This document shows, in pieces, positions 7,464-15,863 of a stretch of 64,000 nt of DNA. The stretch comes from Cyclobacteriaceae bacterium. GTDB taxonomy: Bacteria > Bacteroidota > Bacteroidia > Cytophagales > Cyclobacteriaceae. The translations under genes were made by a program, and so were the position numbers. The stretch is from the NCBI GenBank assembly GCA_028281285.1, contig JANQKF010000016.1, forward strand, positions 124,001 through 188,000, in the 5' to 3' direction. Under the pieces are notes generated by a model. That model did not search any database and had not been told where the DNA came from. It was given only the letters and a program-made list of their open reading frames with translations. Position 1 is the first letter of the stretch, and each line of letters begins with the position of its first letter.

Positions 7464-8564
7464 TTGAAGCGATTACCAATCTTTGCTGTATTGCTTGTCT
7501 TTTGCCTGCTGACATCACCTTTGGAGGCACAGAATAAAAAACTCCGAAAAGCTGCAAAGGATGCTGGGAAAGAACTTTATACACCCTCATCTGGCAAACA
7601 GAAACGTCAGGGCCCACAGGTAAGTCCTATTAGGAAAGTACTGAACATGTTCAATTTTCATGTTGAACTGGCTCCGTCTTCTTTCACACATAGCAATACA
7701 TTCAATGATCTCATTCTGGTTCGAACCGATAATCCTGAATCATGGATCTATGCTGCCCGATCCGCTGAGGCAGGATCCGGAGCACCATTTACTGCTTTGA
7801 CAAATTGGTTCAACACCAATCGCCCTGTTGTATTCGATCAAATCTATGATGAGGACTTAGCCATAAGTACTGACACGTTGAGTCTTAAGTGGACAAATCA
7901 AGGCGCTACAACACCTGTCAACCTGAGGGTATCCTTTTCGATCAAAAAGCTGGATAAACTGCACTATAAAACTACCGGTGAAAGGAGAACGCTGGATCAG
8001 GATTTTATCAGAATAGGTGGTGGAATTTCAATGTCGAAGGTCAAATACAAGAACAACTTCTTTACCACTGAGGATGAACCCAATTATGGGAACCTGTTAA
8101 TTCCGGTTACAGAAACCCGAATGAAGCGCGTCTTTGGAACTGTGGATGTCAATGTGTGGAATTATGTGGACTATACATTGTTCGTCAGTGTGATGGCCGG
8201 CACGTGGGAATATAAGGTTGAAGACTTCAATTCAGACTATGTCACATACGATCCTTTTTACAGTATTGGTGTGACTTTAGAAAAGCAGTTCTCGAAGTAT
8301 TTCAAGGTGTATTTGAGGCCTTCCGTAGAGTTCCGAAACTACAACTTCATGGCAGAAGAAATCATGGTACCAAACAAGATCACTTCGTTCAACCTGAACC
8401 TTGGATTTATAATAAAATACCCGACTTATCCGAGAAACAGGTTCAAGCCTCATCAAGTACAAATGGAGCACGTTTTTAATGGAAAATTGTATCGAGGAAG
8501 GTCGATTTTTCGTAGACAAAATCCCCGAATCGGACAAAATTTTAGACAACGTAAAAAACACTGA
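7464..8564 (+). CDS. Putative outer-membrane beta-barrel protein
   Basis: The 366-residue product has a signal peptide (residues 1-22, ending LEAQ), then a basic linker and a mature part with repeated alternating hydrophobic/aromatic strands (for example VSFSIKKLD, KYFKVYLRPSVEF, TSFNLNLGFIIKYP). That pattern fits an outer-membrane beta-barrel of unknown family. The C-terminal 50 residues are strongly basic and end in QRKKH, not the aromatic residue usual for barrels. The start is TTG at 7464, directly at the n-region of the signal peptide. The function is unknown. Confidence 0.65.
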   Translation: MKRLPIFAVLLVFCLLTSPLEAQNKKLRKAAKDAGKELYTPSSGKQKRQGPQVSPIRKVLNMFNFHVELAPSSFTHSNTFNDLILVRTDNPESWIYAARSAEAGSGAPFTALTNWFNTNRPVVFDQIYDEDLAISTDTLSLKWTNQGATTPVNLRVSFSIKKLDKLHYKTTGERRTLDQDFIRIGGGISMSKVKYKNNFFTTEDEPNYGNLLIPVTETRMKRVFGTVDVNVWNYVDYTLFVSVMAGTWEYKVEDFNSDYVTYDPFYSIGVTLEKQFSKYFKVYLRPSVEFRNYNFMAEEIMVPNKITSFNLNLGFIIKYPTYPRNRFKPHQVQMEHVFNGKLYRGRSIFRRQNPRIGQNFRQRKKH

Positions 8565-8628
8565 AAAAAGACCGTTTTTTTGCGACAATCTTATTGCCTT
8601 TCTTAAGCTATTAGTTGAGGAATTTGGC

Positions 8629-8637
8629 TATCTTGCA
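8629..8637 (+). promoter_or_regulatory. Candidate -7 promoter element of gyrA
   Basis: TATCTTGCA lies 34 bases before the gyrA ATG and shares the form TAnnTTGCA with the boxes at 90-98 and 37156-37164. No TTTG is found at the -33 position, so this is tentative. Confidence 0.3.
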
Positions 8638-8671
8638 ACCTTGTAAAAAAAGTTGATTTTTTAGCGATTTT

Positions 8672-11212
8672 ATGGCCGAAGGAGACAAGGAAACTATCAT
8701 CCCGATCAACATAGAAGATGAGATGCGGGGTGCCTACATCGACTACTCAATGTCGGTGATCATTTCAAGAGCACTTCCTGATGTAAGAGACGGTTTGAAG
8801 CCCGTTCACAGGCGCGTCCTGTATGGAATGCTTGATCTTGGAGTAAACTACAATAAACCTTATAAAAAGTCCGCGAGGATCGTGGGAGAGGTGCTTGGTA
8901 AGTATCACCCCCACGGTGACTCATCTGTTTATGATACCATGGTGCGAATGGCCCAGGATTGGTCATTGCGATATCCTCTAGTTGATGGACAAGGGAACTT
9001 TGGTTCCATTGACGGTGATTCACCTGCCGCAATGCGATATACCGAGGCAAGACTTAAGCGAATAGCCGATGAAATGCTTGGTGACATCAACAAGGACACG
9101 GTTGATTTTCAGCTGAACTTTGATGACTCGCTAAAAGAGCCCACCGTGCTTCCGGGGAAGATTCCGAATCTTTTGTTGAATGGAAGTTCAGGAATTGCTG
9201 TGGGTATGGCCACGAATATGGCGCCACATAACCTCAATGAGGTAGTTGGTGGTACTTGTGCCTATATCGATAATAATGACGTTACAGTCGAAGAATTGAT
9301 GCAGCATATTACCGCACCGGATTTTCCTACAGGTGGAACTATCTATGGCTACCAAGGCGTGAAATCTGCCTTTGAAACGGGTAGGGGGCGTGTGGTTCTT
9401 CGAGCCAAGGCTGAAATCGAAGAAACTAAATCGGGACGTGAGCAAATTATCGTCACCGAAATCCCATATATGGTGAATAAAGCCAGCATGATCGAGAAAA
9501 CGGCTGGCTTGGTCAATGAAAAGAAAATTGAAGGCATTTCTGATATCCGTGATGAATCGGATAGGAGTGGAATGCGTATCGTTTATGAACTGAAAAGGGA
9601 TGCCATCTCTAATGTGGTTCTGAACAACCTATTCAAGTACACCCAGCTTCAGTCTTCTTTCAGTGTTAATAATGTGGCTTTGGTGAAAGGTCGACCTTAT
9701 ACCTTGAACCTGAAGGACCTGATCAAGCACTTTGTTGACCACCGCCATGAAGTAGTGACTCGCAGAACTCAATATGAACTCAATGAGGCCGAAAAGCGTG
9801 CTCACATTCTTGAGGGCTATTTGATCGCGCTGGATAATCTGGACGAAGTAATTAATCTGATCAGAAGCTCCAGAGACCCGGAGATTGCCAAAGAAGGTCT
9901 GATGAAGAATTTCAAGTTGAGTGAAATTCAAGCGAAGGCCATTCTGGAAATGCGACTTCAACGTTTGACAGGTCTTGAAAGAGAGAAGATCCAGAAGGAG
10001 TACGAAGAGATCATGGAGTTGATCACCAGGTTGAAAGAAATCCTTGATAAAGAGGAGCTTAGAATGAAAATCATCAAGGATGAGTTGATAGAGGTAAGAG
10101 ACCGATATGGTGATGAACGAAGGACCGATATCATCCATTCAGCCGAGGACTTCAGGACTGAAGATATGATCCCGAATGAAGAGATGTTGATAACCATCTC
10201 TCATGCAGGATATGTGAAAAGAACTACGCTTGCAGAGTACAGGACTCAAGGTAGAGGAGGGGTTGGATCGAAAGGGGCAGCTACGAAAGACGATGACTTT
10301 ACCGAACATCTTTTTGTAGGAATGACTCATGACTACCTATTGATTTTTACTGAGTTTGGTAAGGTATTCTGGAAAAAAGTCTGGGAATTGCCTGAAGGTG
10401 GTAAGACTTCAAAGGGTAGACCAATCCAGAACCTAATAAATATTGAGCCTGGCGATAAGGTGAGAGCTGTTATTGATGTCCATGATCTGGGTGATGAGGA
10501 TTACATTAATAATAACTTCCTGATAATGTGTACCGAGAAAGGTACCATTAAAAAGACATCTCTGGAGGCATATAGTCGCCCGCGTCAGAATGGAATCAAT
10601 GCCATCACGATCAACGAAGGTGATAGGTTATTGGAAATTAAACTGACCAATGGTGACAATCACATTATCATCGGAAAACGCTCAGGAAGGGCAATTCGCT
10701 TCCATGAAAGTGATGTTAGACCAATGGGAAGAACTGCAGCCGGAGTACGTGGTGTAGCGTTGGAAGGGGAGGACGATCGCGTAGTTGGCATGGTATGTGT
10801 TTCAAGAGAAGACGCCAACCTGTTAGTCGTATCTGAAAACGGATACGGAAAACGCTCCGCCATCGATGATTACCGAATCACTAAACGAGGAGGTAAGGGA
10901 GTGAAGACCATTAACATTACTGAAAAAACCGGTAATTTAGTTGCCCTGAAAGAGGTAATTGATACTGATGATTTGATGATTATCAACAAATCAGGAATTA
11001 CTATCCGCATGGCAGTTGAAGGATTACGGGTCATGGGCAGAGCCACACAAGGCGTTAAATTAATACGCCTGAATGACGATGATCAAATTTCTTCGGTAGA
11101 GAAAATTGAACAGATCGAAGGAGAGGAATCGGAAGAGGCTGTACCCGAGAATGCAGAAGGGACTGAAGGTCAGGAAAACACTGAAAATCAGGAGAATACG
11201 GAAGAAAATTAG
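8672..11212 (+). CDS. gyrA: DNA gyrase subunit A
   Basis: This type IIA topoisomerase subunit cuts and rejoins DNA during ATP-driven negative supercoiling, working with GyrB. The active-site tyrosine lies in RYTEARL near residue 123. The quinolone-resistance region reads [11 protein letters not shown] near 80-90, with Ser and Asp at the positions of E. coli Ser83 and Asp87, so no classical resistance change is seen. The C-terminal domain has the beta-pinwheel repeats; the GyrA box is [10 protein letters not shown] near 529-538. The 846-residue protein ends in an acidic Glu/Asn-rich tail (about 815-846). gyrB is not in the window. Confidence 0.98.
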   Translation: MAEGDKETIIPINIEDEMRGAYIDYSMSVIISRALPDVRDGLKPVHRRVLYGMLDLGVNYNKPYKKSARIVGEVLGKYHPHGDSSVYDTMVRMAQDWSLRYPLVDGQGNFGSIDGDSPAAMRYTEARLKRIADEMLGDINKDTVDFQLNFDDSLKEPTVLPGKIPNLLLNGSSGIAVGMATNMAPHNLNEVVGGTCAYIDNNDVTVEELMQHITAPDFPTGGTIYGYQGVKSAFETGRGRVVLRAKAEIEETKSGREQIIVTEIPYMVNKASMIEKTAGLVNEKKIEGISDIRDESDRSGMRIVYELKRDAISNVVLNNLFKYTQLQSSFSVNNVALVKGRPYTLNLKDLIKHFVDHRHEVVTRRTQYELNEAEKRAHILEGYLIALDNLDEVINLIRSSRDPEIAKEGLMKNFKLSEIQAKAILEMRLQRLTGLEREKIQKEYEEIMELITRLKEILDKEELRMKIIKDELIEVRDRYGDERRTDIIHSAEDFRTEDMIPNEEMLITISHAGYVKRTTLAEYRTQGRGGVGSKGAATKDDDFTEHLFVGMTHDYLLIFTEFGKVFWKKVWELPEGGKTSKGRPIQNLINIEPGDKVRAVIDVHDLGDEDYINNNFLIMCTEKGTIKKTSLEAYSRPRQNGINAITINEGDRLLEIKLTNGDNHIIIGKRSGRAIRFHESDVRPMGRTAAGVRGVALEGEDDRVVGMVCVSREDANLLVVSENGYGKRSAIDDYRITKRGGKGVKTINITEKTGNLVALKEVIDTDDLMIINKSGITIRMAVEGLRVMGRATQGVKLIRLNDDDQISSVEKIEQIEGEESEEAVPENAEGTEGQENTENQENTEEN

Positions 11213-11246
11213 GATAAACCAGAATATAACTTAGACGATTAATACG

Positions 11247-12419
11247 ATGAAAAAGCTATTTTTTACGGCTGCACTTTCATTGCTTGTTTTGGGCGTATCA
11301 GCTCAGAAGAAGACCATGAAAAGTGCTCAGAAAGCGCTTAACAAGAAAGAATATGACAATGCCATAGAATTGGCAACTGCAGCAGCAGGAAATCCGGAAA
11401 CGACTGATAATTCAGACGTTTACACAATTCTTGGAAAAGCGTACATGTACAAGTACAATGCTACTAATAACACGGATTTGGCAATGGCCCAAACTTCTTA
11501 TGACAACTTCAAATTGGCAATAGAGAAGGGTGATGCTAAGACTAAGGAAAAGATTATGGAAGATGTGGTCTTGAACCCGGCTACCGGCCTTCGATTAGGT
11601 GGTGGTGAGGCCATGAAATATTTAGAGGTCTTTGTTGTATCTCAAGCCAATGTTCATTTCCAGGAATCACAATATGGTCAGGCGTATGGATTTTTCGCTT
11701 TAGCCTCCAAAATTGATGAGAGTGCAGCTTACGAGTTTTATGCAGGATATAGTGCTCAGAATGGCGATTTAAAGGAAGAGGCTAAAATGCACTATGAGCG
11801 TGTATTGGAGATTGATGGCGACTATGAGAATGCAAACTTTGCCTATAATGGCCTTATCGATCATTACAATACATTGGAGGATTGGGATAACGCTCTTAAG
11901 TACATCGCAGAAGCCAAGGACAAGTTTCCTGAAGAAAAGCTATATGGTGAGTACGAAATTGACGTATTGATCAAAGCAAAACGCATGGATCAGGCGATTG
12001 AGCAGTTGAAGTCTGAAATAGCAGGAGGGAACGCAAAAGAAGGACTACACTATACCTTGGCTTACTTACAATGGAATAATGGGGATTTTGAGGAAGCATT
12101 GAAATCTGCTGATGCAGCCCTAGCCATCAAACCTGATTATTATGATGCATTGTATGTGGCTGGGAGTGTACACTTTAATAAGGCCGCTGAATTGTTGAAA
12201 GAAGCCAATAATGAGTCGGATATGGCCAAGTTTGACGAAAAGAAGAACCAGGCGATTGAGTTATTCAAAAGTGCAAGACCATATTTCGAAAAAGCAGTAG
12301 AAGTAAGGAATGATGATCCGTATACACTCAATCCATTGAGTACCATTTATGATCAAATGGGGATGGATGCGGAACGAGATAAAATACTGAAACGACTCGA
12401 AGAACTCGAAGGAAATTAG
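11247..12419 (+). CDS. Secreted tetratricopeptide-repeat protein (copy 1)
   Basis: The 390-residue product has a signal peptide (residues 1-19, ending GVSAQ), followed by TPR-type helical pairs throughout, such as YDNAIELATAA, WDNALKYIAEAKDKFPEE and FEEALKSADAALAIKPDYYDALYVAG. TPR proteins in the periplasm usually scaffold protein complexes; no partner can be named. It starts 34 bases after gyrA and could be cotranscribed with it. The gene at 12559-13728 is a close tandem paralogue. A terminator follows. Confidence 0.88.
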   Translation: MKKLFFTAALSLLVLGVSAQKKTMKSAQKALNKKEYDNAIELATAAAGNPETTDNSDVYTILGKAYMYKYNATNNTDLAMAQTSYDNFKLAIEKGDAKTKEKIMEDVVLNPATGLRLGGGEAMKYLEVFVVSQANVHFQESQYGQAYGFFALASKIDESAAYEFYAGYSAQNGDLKEEAKMHYERVLEIDGDYENANFAYNGLIDHYNTLEDWDNALKYIAEAKDKFPEEKLYGEYEIDVLIKAKRMDQAIEQLKSEIAGGNAKEGLHYTLAYLQWNNGDFEEALKSADAALAIKPDYYDALYVAGSVHFNKAAELLKEANNESDMAKFDEKKNQAIELFKSARPYFEKAVEVRNDDPYTLNPLSTIYDQMGMDAERDKILKRLEELEGN

Positions 12420-12430
12420 ACAGAAACTAA

Positions 12431-12457
12431 GGGAAGTCGGATTAACTTCCCTTTTTT
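12431..12457 (+). terminator. Rho-independent terminator
   Basis: GGGAAGT and ACTTCCC form a 7-bp stem with a 7-base loop, then six T residues. It follows the first TPR gene and separates it from its paralogue. Confidence 0.88.
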
Positions 12458-12558
12458 ATTGCTCGGATTTCCATTTCAACTGTGTAAATTGTGTCCCGAA
12501 TAAACGGAATACCGTTTAGATTACCAGATTGACTAGAATAACCTTGATAATTTAGATC

Positions 12559-13728
12559 ATGAAAAAGCTACTATTTACGGCATTCTTATCCCTATTAGTG
12601 TTAGGTGTAAGTGCCCAAAAGAAGACACTAAAAAGTGCTCAGAAATCGCTTAATAAGAAGGAGTACGATATGGCCATTCAGCTGGCCACAGAGGCGAGTA
12701 ATAATCCGGAAACCCAGGACAACCCGGATGTTTACATGATTTTGGGTCAGGCCACTATGTATAACTTCAATGCCGGTGGTAACACAGATTTAGCCATGGC
12801 ACAACAATCCTATGACTACTTTATGAAGGCAGTGGAGAAAGGGACTGCAAAGACTAAAGAGAAGGTATTTGAGGATGTGGTGCTTAATCCGGCCACTGGT
12901 CTTCGATTAGGAGGGGGAGAAGGCGCTCGATATTTGGAGATTTTTGTTGTTTCTCAAGCAGGTAAACACTTTGAAGCCGGGGAGTATGGCGATTCCTATG
13001 GGTTTTATGAATTGGCCTCGAAGATTGTAGATGATGTCATTTACGATTTCTATGCTGGGTTTTGTGCATACAGCTCTGATCGTACGGAAGAAGCAGAGAA
13101 ATATTATACGACTGTACTTGAGAAAGATCCGGAATTTGAGAATGCCAACTTTGTCTACAACGGATTGATTGACATCTACAATCAGAGAGAAGATTGGGAT
13201 AACGCTTTGAAATATATCGCTCAGGCAAAAGAAAAGTATCCGGAGGAAAGAGTTTATTCTGAATATGAGACAGAAGTATTGATGCGTGCTGACCGCCTTG
13301 ATGAGGCGATTGACCAGCTAAATAAGGTTGTGTCACAAGCTGGCGCAACTGAAAGAGATTGGTTTAATCTAGCATATCTTCAATTCAATAATGGAGCCAT
13401 GGAAGAGGCTAAGGCAGCTGCTGAAGGAGCCTTGAAGATAAAACCGGACTATGTGGATGCACTTTATATCGCGGGCAGTGTTCCATTCAACAAGGCGGTT
13501 GAGCTTGGCAAGCAGGCAAATAATGAAACGGACAATGACAAATATGATAAGCTTCACAAAGAGTCATTGGAGTTTTATAAAAAGGCGCAACCTTATTTTG
13601 AGAAAGCTGTTGAGCTTAAGGAAGAGGAATATGTACTGACTCCGCTGAGTGCAATCTACGATCAGTTGGGTATGGCTGATAAGCGTGATGCCATCCTTAA
13701 AAGGATCGAAGCACTAGAAGGAAATTAA
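12559..13728 (+). CDS. Secreted tetratricopeptide-repeat protein (copy 2)
   Basis: This tandem paralogue of the upstream TPR gene has 389 residues, the same signal peptide design (MKKLLFTAFLSLLVLGVSAQ) and the same repeat layout. Stretches such as EDVVLNPATGLRLGGGE and YNGLID are identical or nearly so in the two copies. The middle (about residues 145-175) and the C-terminal helices differ most. Both copies are intact, and each has its own terminator, so they are separately transcribed units from an older duplication. The function is unknown. Confidence 0.88.
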   Translation: MKKLLFTAFLSLLVLGVSAQKKTLKSAQKSLNKKEYDMAIQLATEASNNPETQDNPDVYMILGQATMYNFNAGGNTDLAMAQQSYDYFMKAVEKGTAKTKEKVFEDVVLNPATGLRLGGGEGARYLEIFVVSQAGKHFEAGEYGDSYGFYELASKIVDDVIYDFYAGFCAYSSDRTEEAEKYYTTVLEKDPEFENANFVYNGLIDIYNQREDWDNALKYIAQAKEKYPEERVYSEYETEVLMRADRLDEAIDQLNKVVSQAGATERDWFNLAYLQFNNGAMEEAKAAAEGALKIKPDYVDALYIAGSVPFNKAVELGKQANNETDNDKYDKLHKESLEFYKKAQPYFEKAVELKEEEYVLTPLSAIYDQLGMADKRDAILKRIEALEGN

Positions 13729-13736
13729 GAATAGGT

Positions 13737-13761
13737 AAGGGAGATAAAATTGATCTCCCTT
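13737..13761 (+). terminator. Rho-independent terminator
   Basis: AAGGGAGAT and ATCTCCCTT form a perfect 9-bp stem with a 7-base loop, followed by a weak T-rich tail (TATTTGTT). It ends the second TPR gene. Confidence 0.8.
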
Positions 13762-14253
13762 ATTTGTTGGATACTCTATTTAACATAATATAAATTATAT
13801 AACAAAACTCCATAGCCTGCGGCTACGGCTGTTATATAATGATATTATGTAAACCAGCAAAGCTGGTGGCATTTCGGTCAACGAGTATGTTCTGTCGTTC
13901 TTCCGTTTTGTTTATATAATTAGTCGTTATGTTAAATTGCCCGTGCGGCCATTGCCCTGCGCGGCAAAACAACCTTTTCTGTATGCTACGCATCCAAGAT
14001 GGTTTTGCCAGCCCTGCCCGCGGCTTCCCTAGGCCAACACTCAAAGGCCCTTTTCTTTTTTTGCCCACGCGCGAGAGAAAAATTTATTCCACTACATTTT
14101 CATGTACACTACTGAGTACAGAGTTGCTACTGAATACAGCGTTTAGATTGTGTTTAAAATTCAGAGCTTGTACGGTCCATTATACAGGCTGAGAAATTCT
14201 ACGCGATTGTCAGCGGTTTAGAATTTTCAAATGCGGCTGACGAAGCCTATTAG
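13762..14253. other. Non-coding stretch with inverted repeats
   Basis: These 492 bases hold no supportable gene. They contain a 68-bp double inverted repeat (13783-13850), a small hairpin ACCAGC-AAA-GCTGGT (13853-13867), and a GC-rich tandem-like pair TTGCCCGTGCGGCCA / TTGCCCTGCGCGGCA around 13937-13966. The base composition changes sharply from the flanks. Open frames on both strands (13832-14068 minus, 13929-14192 plus) have no family resemblance and run through the repeats. Confidence 0.6.
13783..13850. repeat. 68-bp double inverted repeat, attC-like in outline
   Basis: ACATAATAT (13783-13791) and TTATATAAC (13795-13803) on the left pair perfectly with GTTATATAA (13831-13839) and ATATTATGT (13842-13850) on the right. 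The 27-base centre contains TAGCC and GGCTA in inverted order. The inner ends ...AAC and GTT... are reminiscent of the outer core sites of integron attC sites, but the total is short and no integrase is present. What it does is unknown. Confidence 0.6.
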
Positions 14254-14880
14254 TTATTCCTTTATTAAACGAATGTAACCCAAGAGGTACTCCGTATCAG
14301 TACCATTTATTCTAACAACACTTCTTCCATCAGGGTAAGTACCGAATATGACAAATACTCCGTAGTCAGACTGGGTTGATCCCCTTGCTGTAGATGTCCA
14401 AAAAGCAACAGATTCATTGACTCCATCAAAGCTTACATCATAATATCTCGCAAAACCACCTAACTTGGCCTTGAACGGACCATTGACTAACTGATTATGT
14501 ACTTGGGATTCTCCATAATAGTTCATGAGCTTCTTCCAATCGTCTACAGTTGGTAATCTCCAACCCGGAAATTTCTTAGACACTTCTAATGCTGATTTCC
14601 AACGATAGATTCTTCCGAATTGTGAACAGTTAAATTCAGCGTTTTCGTAACACCAACTACCTGATTGATGAAGGTTAAGGTTTTCTGCAGACCAGATTTG
14701 ATCAGCTATCATCACCGTCTTAAAAGGTGCAACTGGCTCTGGTTCTTCTCTATCTGTATCTTTTTCCTTTTCCGCTGAAGATTTTTCTGGACTCTGAATA
14801 TCCTTTTTGCTGCTCGTACCATTTTGACAGCTACAAGTCAAAAAAAAGAGAGCAATAAAGAAGGCTATATATTTATACAT
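14254..14880 (-). CDS. FISUMP-domain lipoprotein
   Basis: The 208-residue product begins with a lipoprotein signal, with Cys at about residue 18 (LTCSC). A charged low-complexity linker follows (about 20-50). The rest matches the Fibrobacter succinogenes major paralogous domain: IWSAENLN, CYENAEFNCSQFGRIYRWKSA and the signature FPGWRLPTVDDWKKL near residues 105-120, ending with a segment on valid layout (YLLGYIRLIKE). This domain is common in surface proteins of Bacteroidota and is of unknown function. The gene sits alone between two non-coding stretches at the edge of the defence island. Confidence 0.85.
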   Translation of the reverse strand: MYKYIAFFIALFFLTCSCQNGTSSKKDIQSPEKSSAEKEKDTDREEPEPVAPFKTVMIADQIWSAENLNLHQSGSWCYENAEFNCSQFGRIYRWKSALEVSKKFPGWRLPTVDDWKKLMNYYGESQVHNQLVNGPFKAKLGGFARYYDVSFDGVNESVAFWTSTARGSTQSDYGVFVIFGTYPDGRSVVRINGTDTEYLLGYIRLIKE

Positions 14881-15007
14881 AGTAATGGATTTATAATAAT
14901 ATATAAATTATTCATCAAATTGAATAATTCAGGCCCCATTGACATTTAAAGTATATATCGCTCGAGCCGCACGCTGTCGCTGAAGCTTTAGCGTAAGCGT
15001 CTGGGCT

Positions 15008-15037
15008 TTTACTTTCTGTCTTGAAACAGAAAGTAAA
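15008..15037. repeat. Perfect 12-bp stem hairpin
   Basis: TTTACTTTCTGT and ACAGAAAGTAAA pair perfectly around the loop CTTGAA. There is no T tract, so it is not a simple terminator. Similar hairpins occur as extragenic repeats in Bacteroidota genomes, from general knowledge. Confidence 0.7.
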
Positions 15038-15201
15038 CAAAGAGTTCAAGAAGGAATAATCGGCCAGCCGCACTGGCTGGCGCGTCCCTGCGATTCCTTC
15101 ACCAGCCCGCCTTCAAAAACCAAACCTCCCTTCTACCTAAAAAATTAGTTATACCCTTGTTCCACTCCCAGATCACAGCCAATTTCCGGCTACCCTTCGG
15201 G

Positions 15202-15283
15202 AAAATCAAGGATAAATAAATTCAGGCCGAATAGCCATTAATATGCCTAAAATGTACTCTTAATGGCCTGAACCCTTGATTTT
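15202..15283. repeat. Long nested inverted repeat
   Basis: Three arms pair in order: AAAATCAAGG (15202-15211) with CCTTGATTTT (15274-15283); TTCAGG at 15221-15226 with CCTGAA at 15267-15272; and CCATTAA (15235-15241) with TTAATGG (15260-15266). The unpaired parts are on the left arm and in the apical loop. The spacing suggests a folded RNA or a transposon-end relic. Confidence 0.6.
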
Positions 15284-15517
15284 ACCTCATTCCAGCCGAC
15301 TGCGCTGGCATGCCCCGGTGTGGTTGCTAGGGCTTTATTTTAATTCTATTCTTATGAGCAATCGTCTCTTATTTCAAAAGCGCATCCAAAATCCCTTTAT
15401 CAATTGCTGGTTCTGGGTGGTCAGGCATTATCGTTATTCACTGGGCGTGAATTATTCCCGCTATCAGGGTACTTATGATTTCAGTATCTATTTCTGCAGG
15501 TATGAAATTGGTATTTC

Positions 15518-15551
15518 AAAGCTCCCTTATTTATGCATAGGGGCTTTTTTT
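15518..15551 (+). terminator. Possible rho-independent terminator
   Basis: AAAGCTCCC and GGGGCTTTTTTT form a stem with one mismatch around an AT-rich loop, followed by seven T residues on the plus strand. No plus-strand gene lies upstream, so it would end an unseen transcript from the structured stretch. Confidence 0.45.
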
Positions 15552-15638
15552 GGTCGGACTCCCCTACTGCAACGTATTGGAGTTTAGAATTATGTTGTGT
15601 ATGACGTGAAAGAACAGTTTAGTCCTTTGAGTAAATTC

Positions 15639-15863
15639 TCATTCAATCCTCTCATAAGGATATACATTCTTGAAATTGCGGTTGATGTAGGAGCCAATAG
15701 AAGTTGAGTATAAAAGATTTTCATATTCTGGCTTAGAAACTCCTTTGTAGATATAGAGACTTCCGTCCTTTAAGAATCTCACATAGACGATTTCATTTTC
15801 TTCGTCATAACCAATACTCTCGACATTTGATGAATGTACTGGATTCATTTCTGGCATACTCAT
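15639..15863 (-). CDS. KTSC-domain small protein, coupled to HerA
   Basis: This 74-residue protein is a single KTSC domain (named after the C terminus of some lysyl-tRNA synthetases). The pattern is SSNVESIGYDEENEIVYVRF, then SLYIYKGVSKPEYENLL, and STSIGSYINRNFKNVYPYERI at the end. The function of the domain is not known; it may bind nucleic acid. Its ATG overlaps the HerA stop codon as ATGA, which implies translational coupling and a place in the SIR2-HerA operon. It is the last of seven minus-strand genes. Confidence 0.8.
   Translation of the reverse strand: MSMPEMNPVHSSNVESIGYDEENEIVYVRFLKDGSLYIYKGVSKPEYENLLYSTSIGSYINRNFKNVYPYERIE

Larger units (their letters stand above)
14881..15638. 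other. Structured non-coding stretch
   Basis: These 758 bases contain no gene I can support. They hold three clear secondary-structure elements: a 12-bp perfect hairpin at 15008-15037, a GC-rich hairpin GCCAGCC-GCACT-GGCTGGC at 15063-15081, and a long nested inverted repeat at 15202-15283. A terminator-like hairpin with seven T residues lies at 15518-15551. The open frame at 15276-15587 has no recognisable domain and begins inside the inverted repeat, so I leave it out. Confidence 0.6.

Noticed and set aside
8760..10330. Several long open frames opposite gyrA
   Set aside because: They are shadows of codon bias in gyrA, with no matching promoter or family.
13783..13850. Functional integron cassette array
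   Set aside because: Only one attC-like site is seen, it is shorter than usual, and no integrase gene is present.
13832..14192. Open frames of 78 and 87 codons in the 14 kb gap
   Set aside because: They overlap on opposite strands, run through inverted repeats, and show no domain or signal peptide.
15276..15587. 103-codon open frame in the structured stretch
   Set aside because: It begins inside a long inverted repeat, is rich in Cys/Tyr/Arg without pattern, and matches no family I know.
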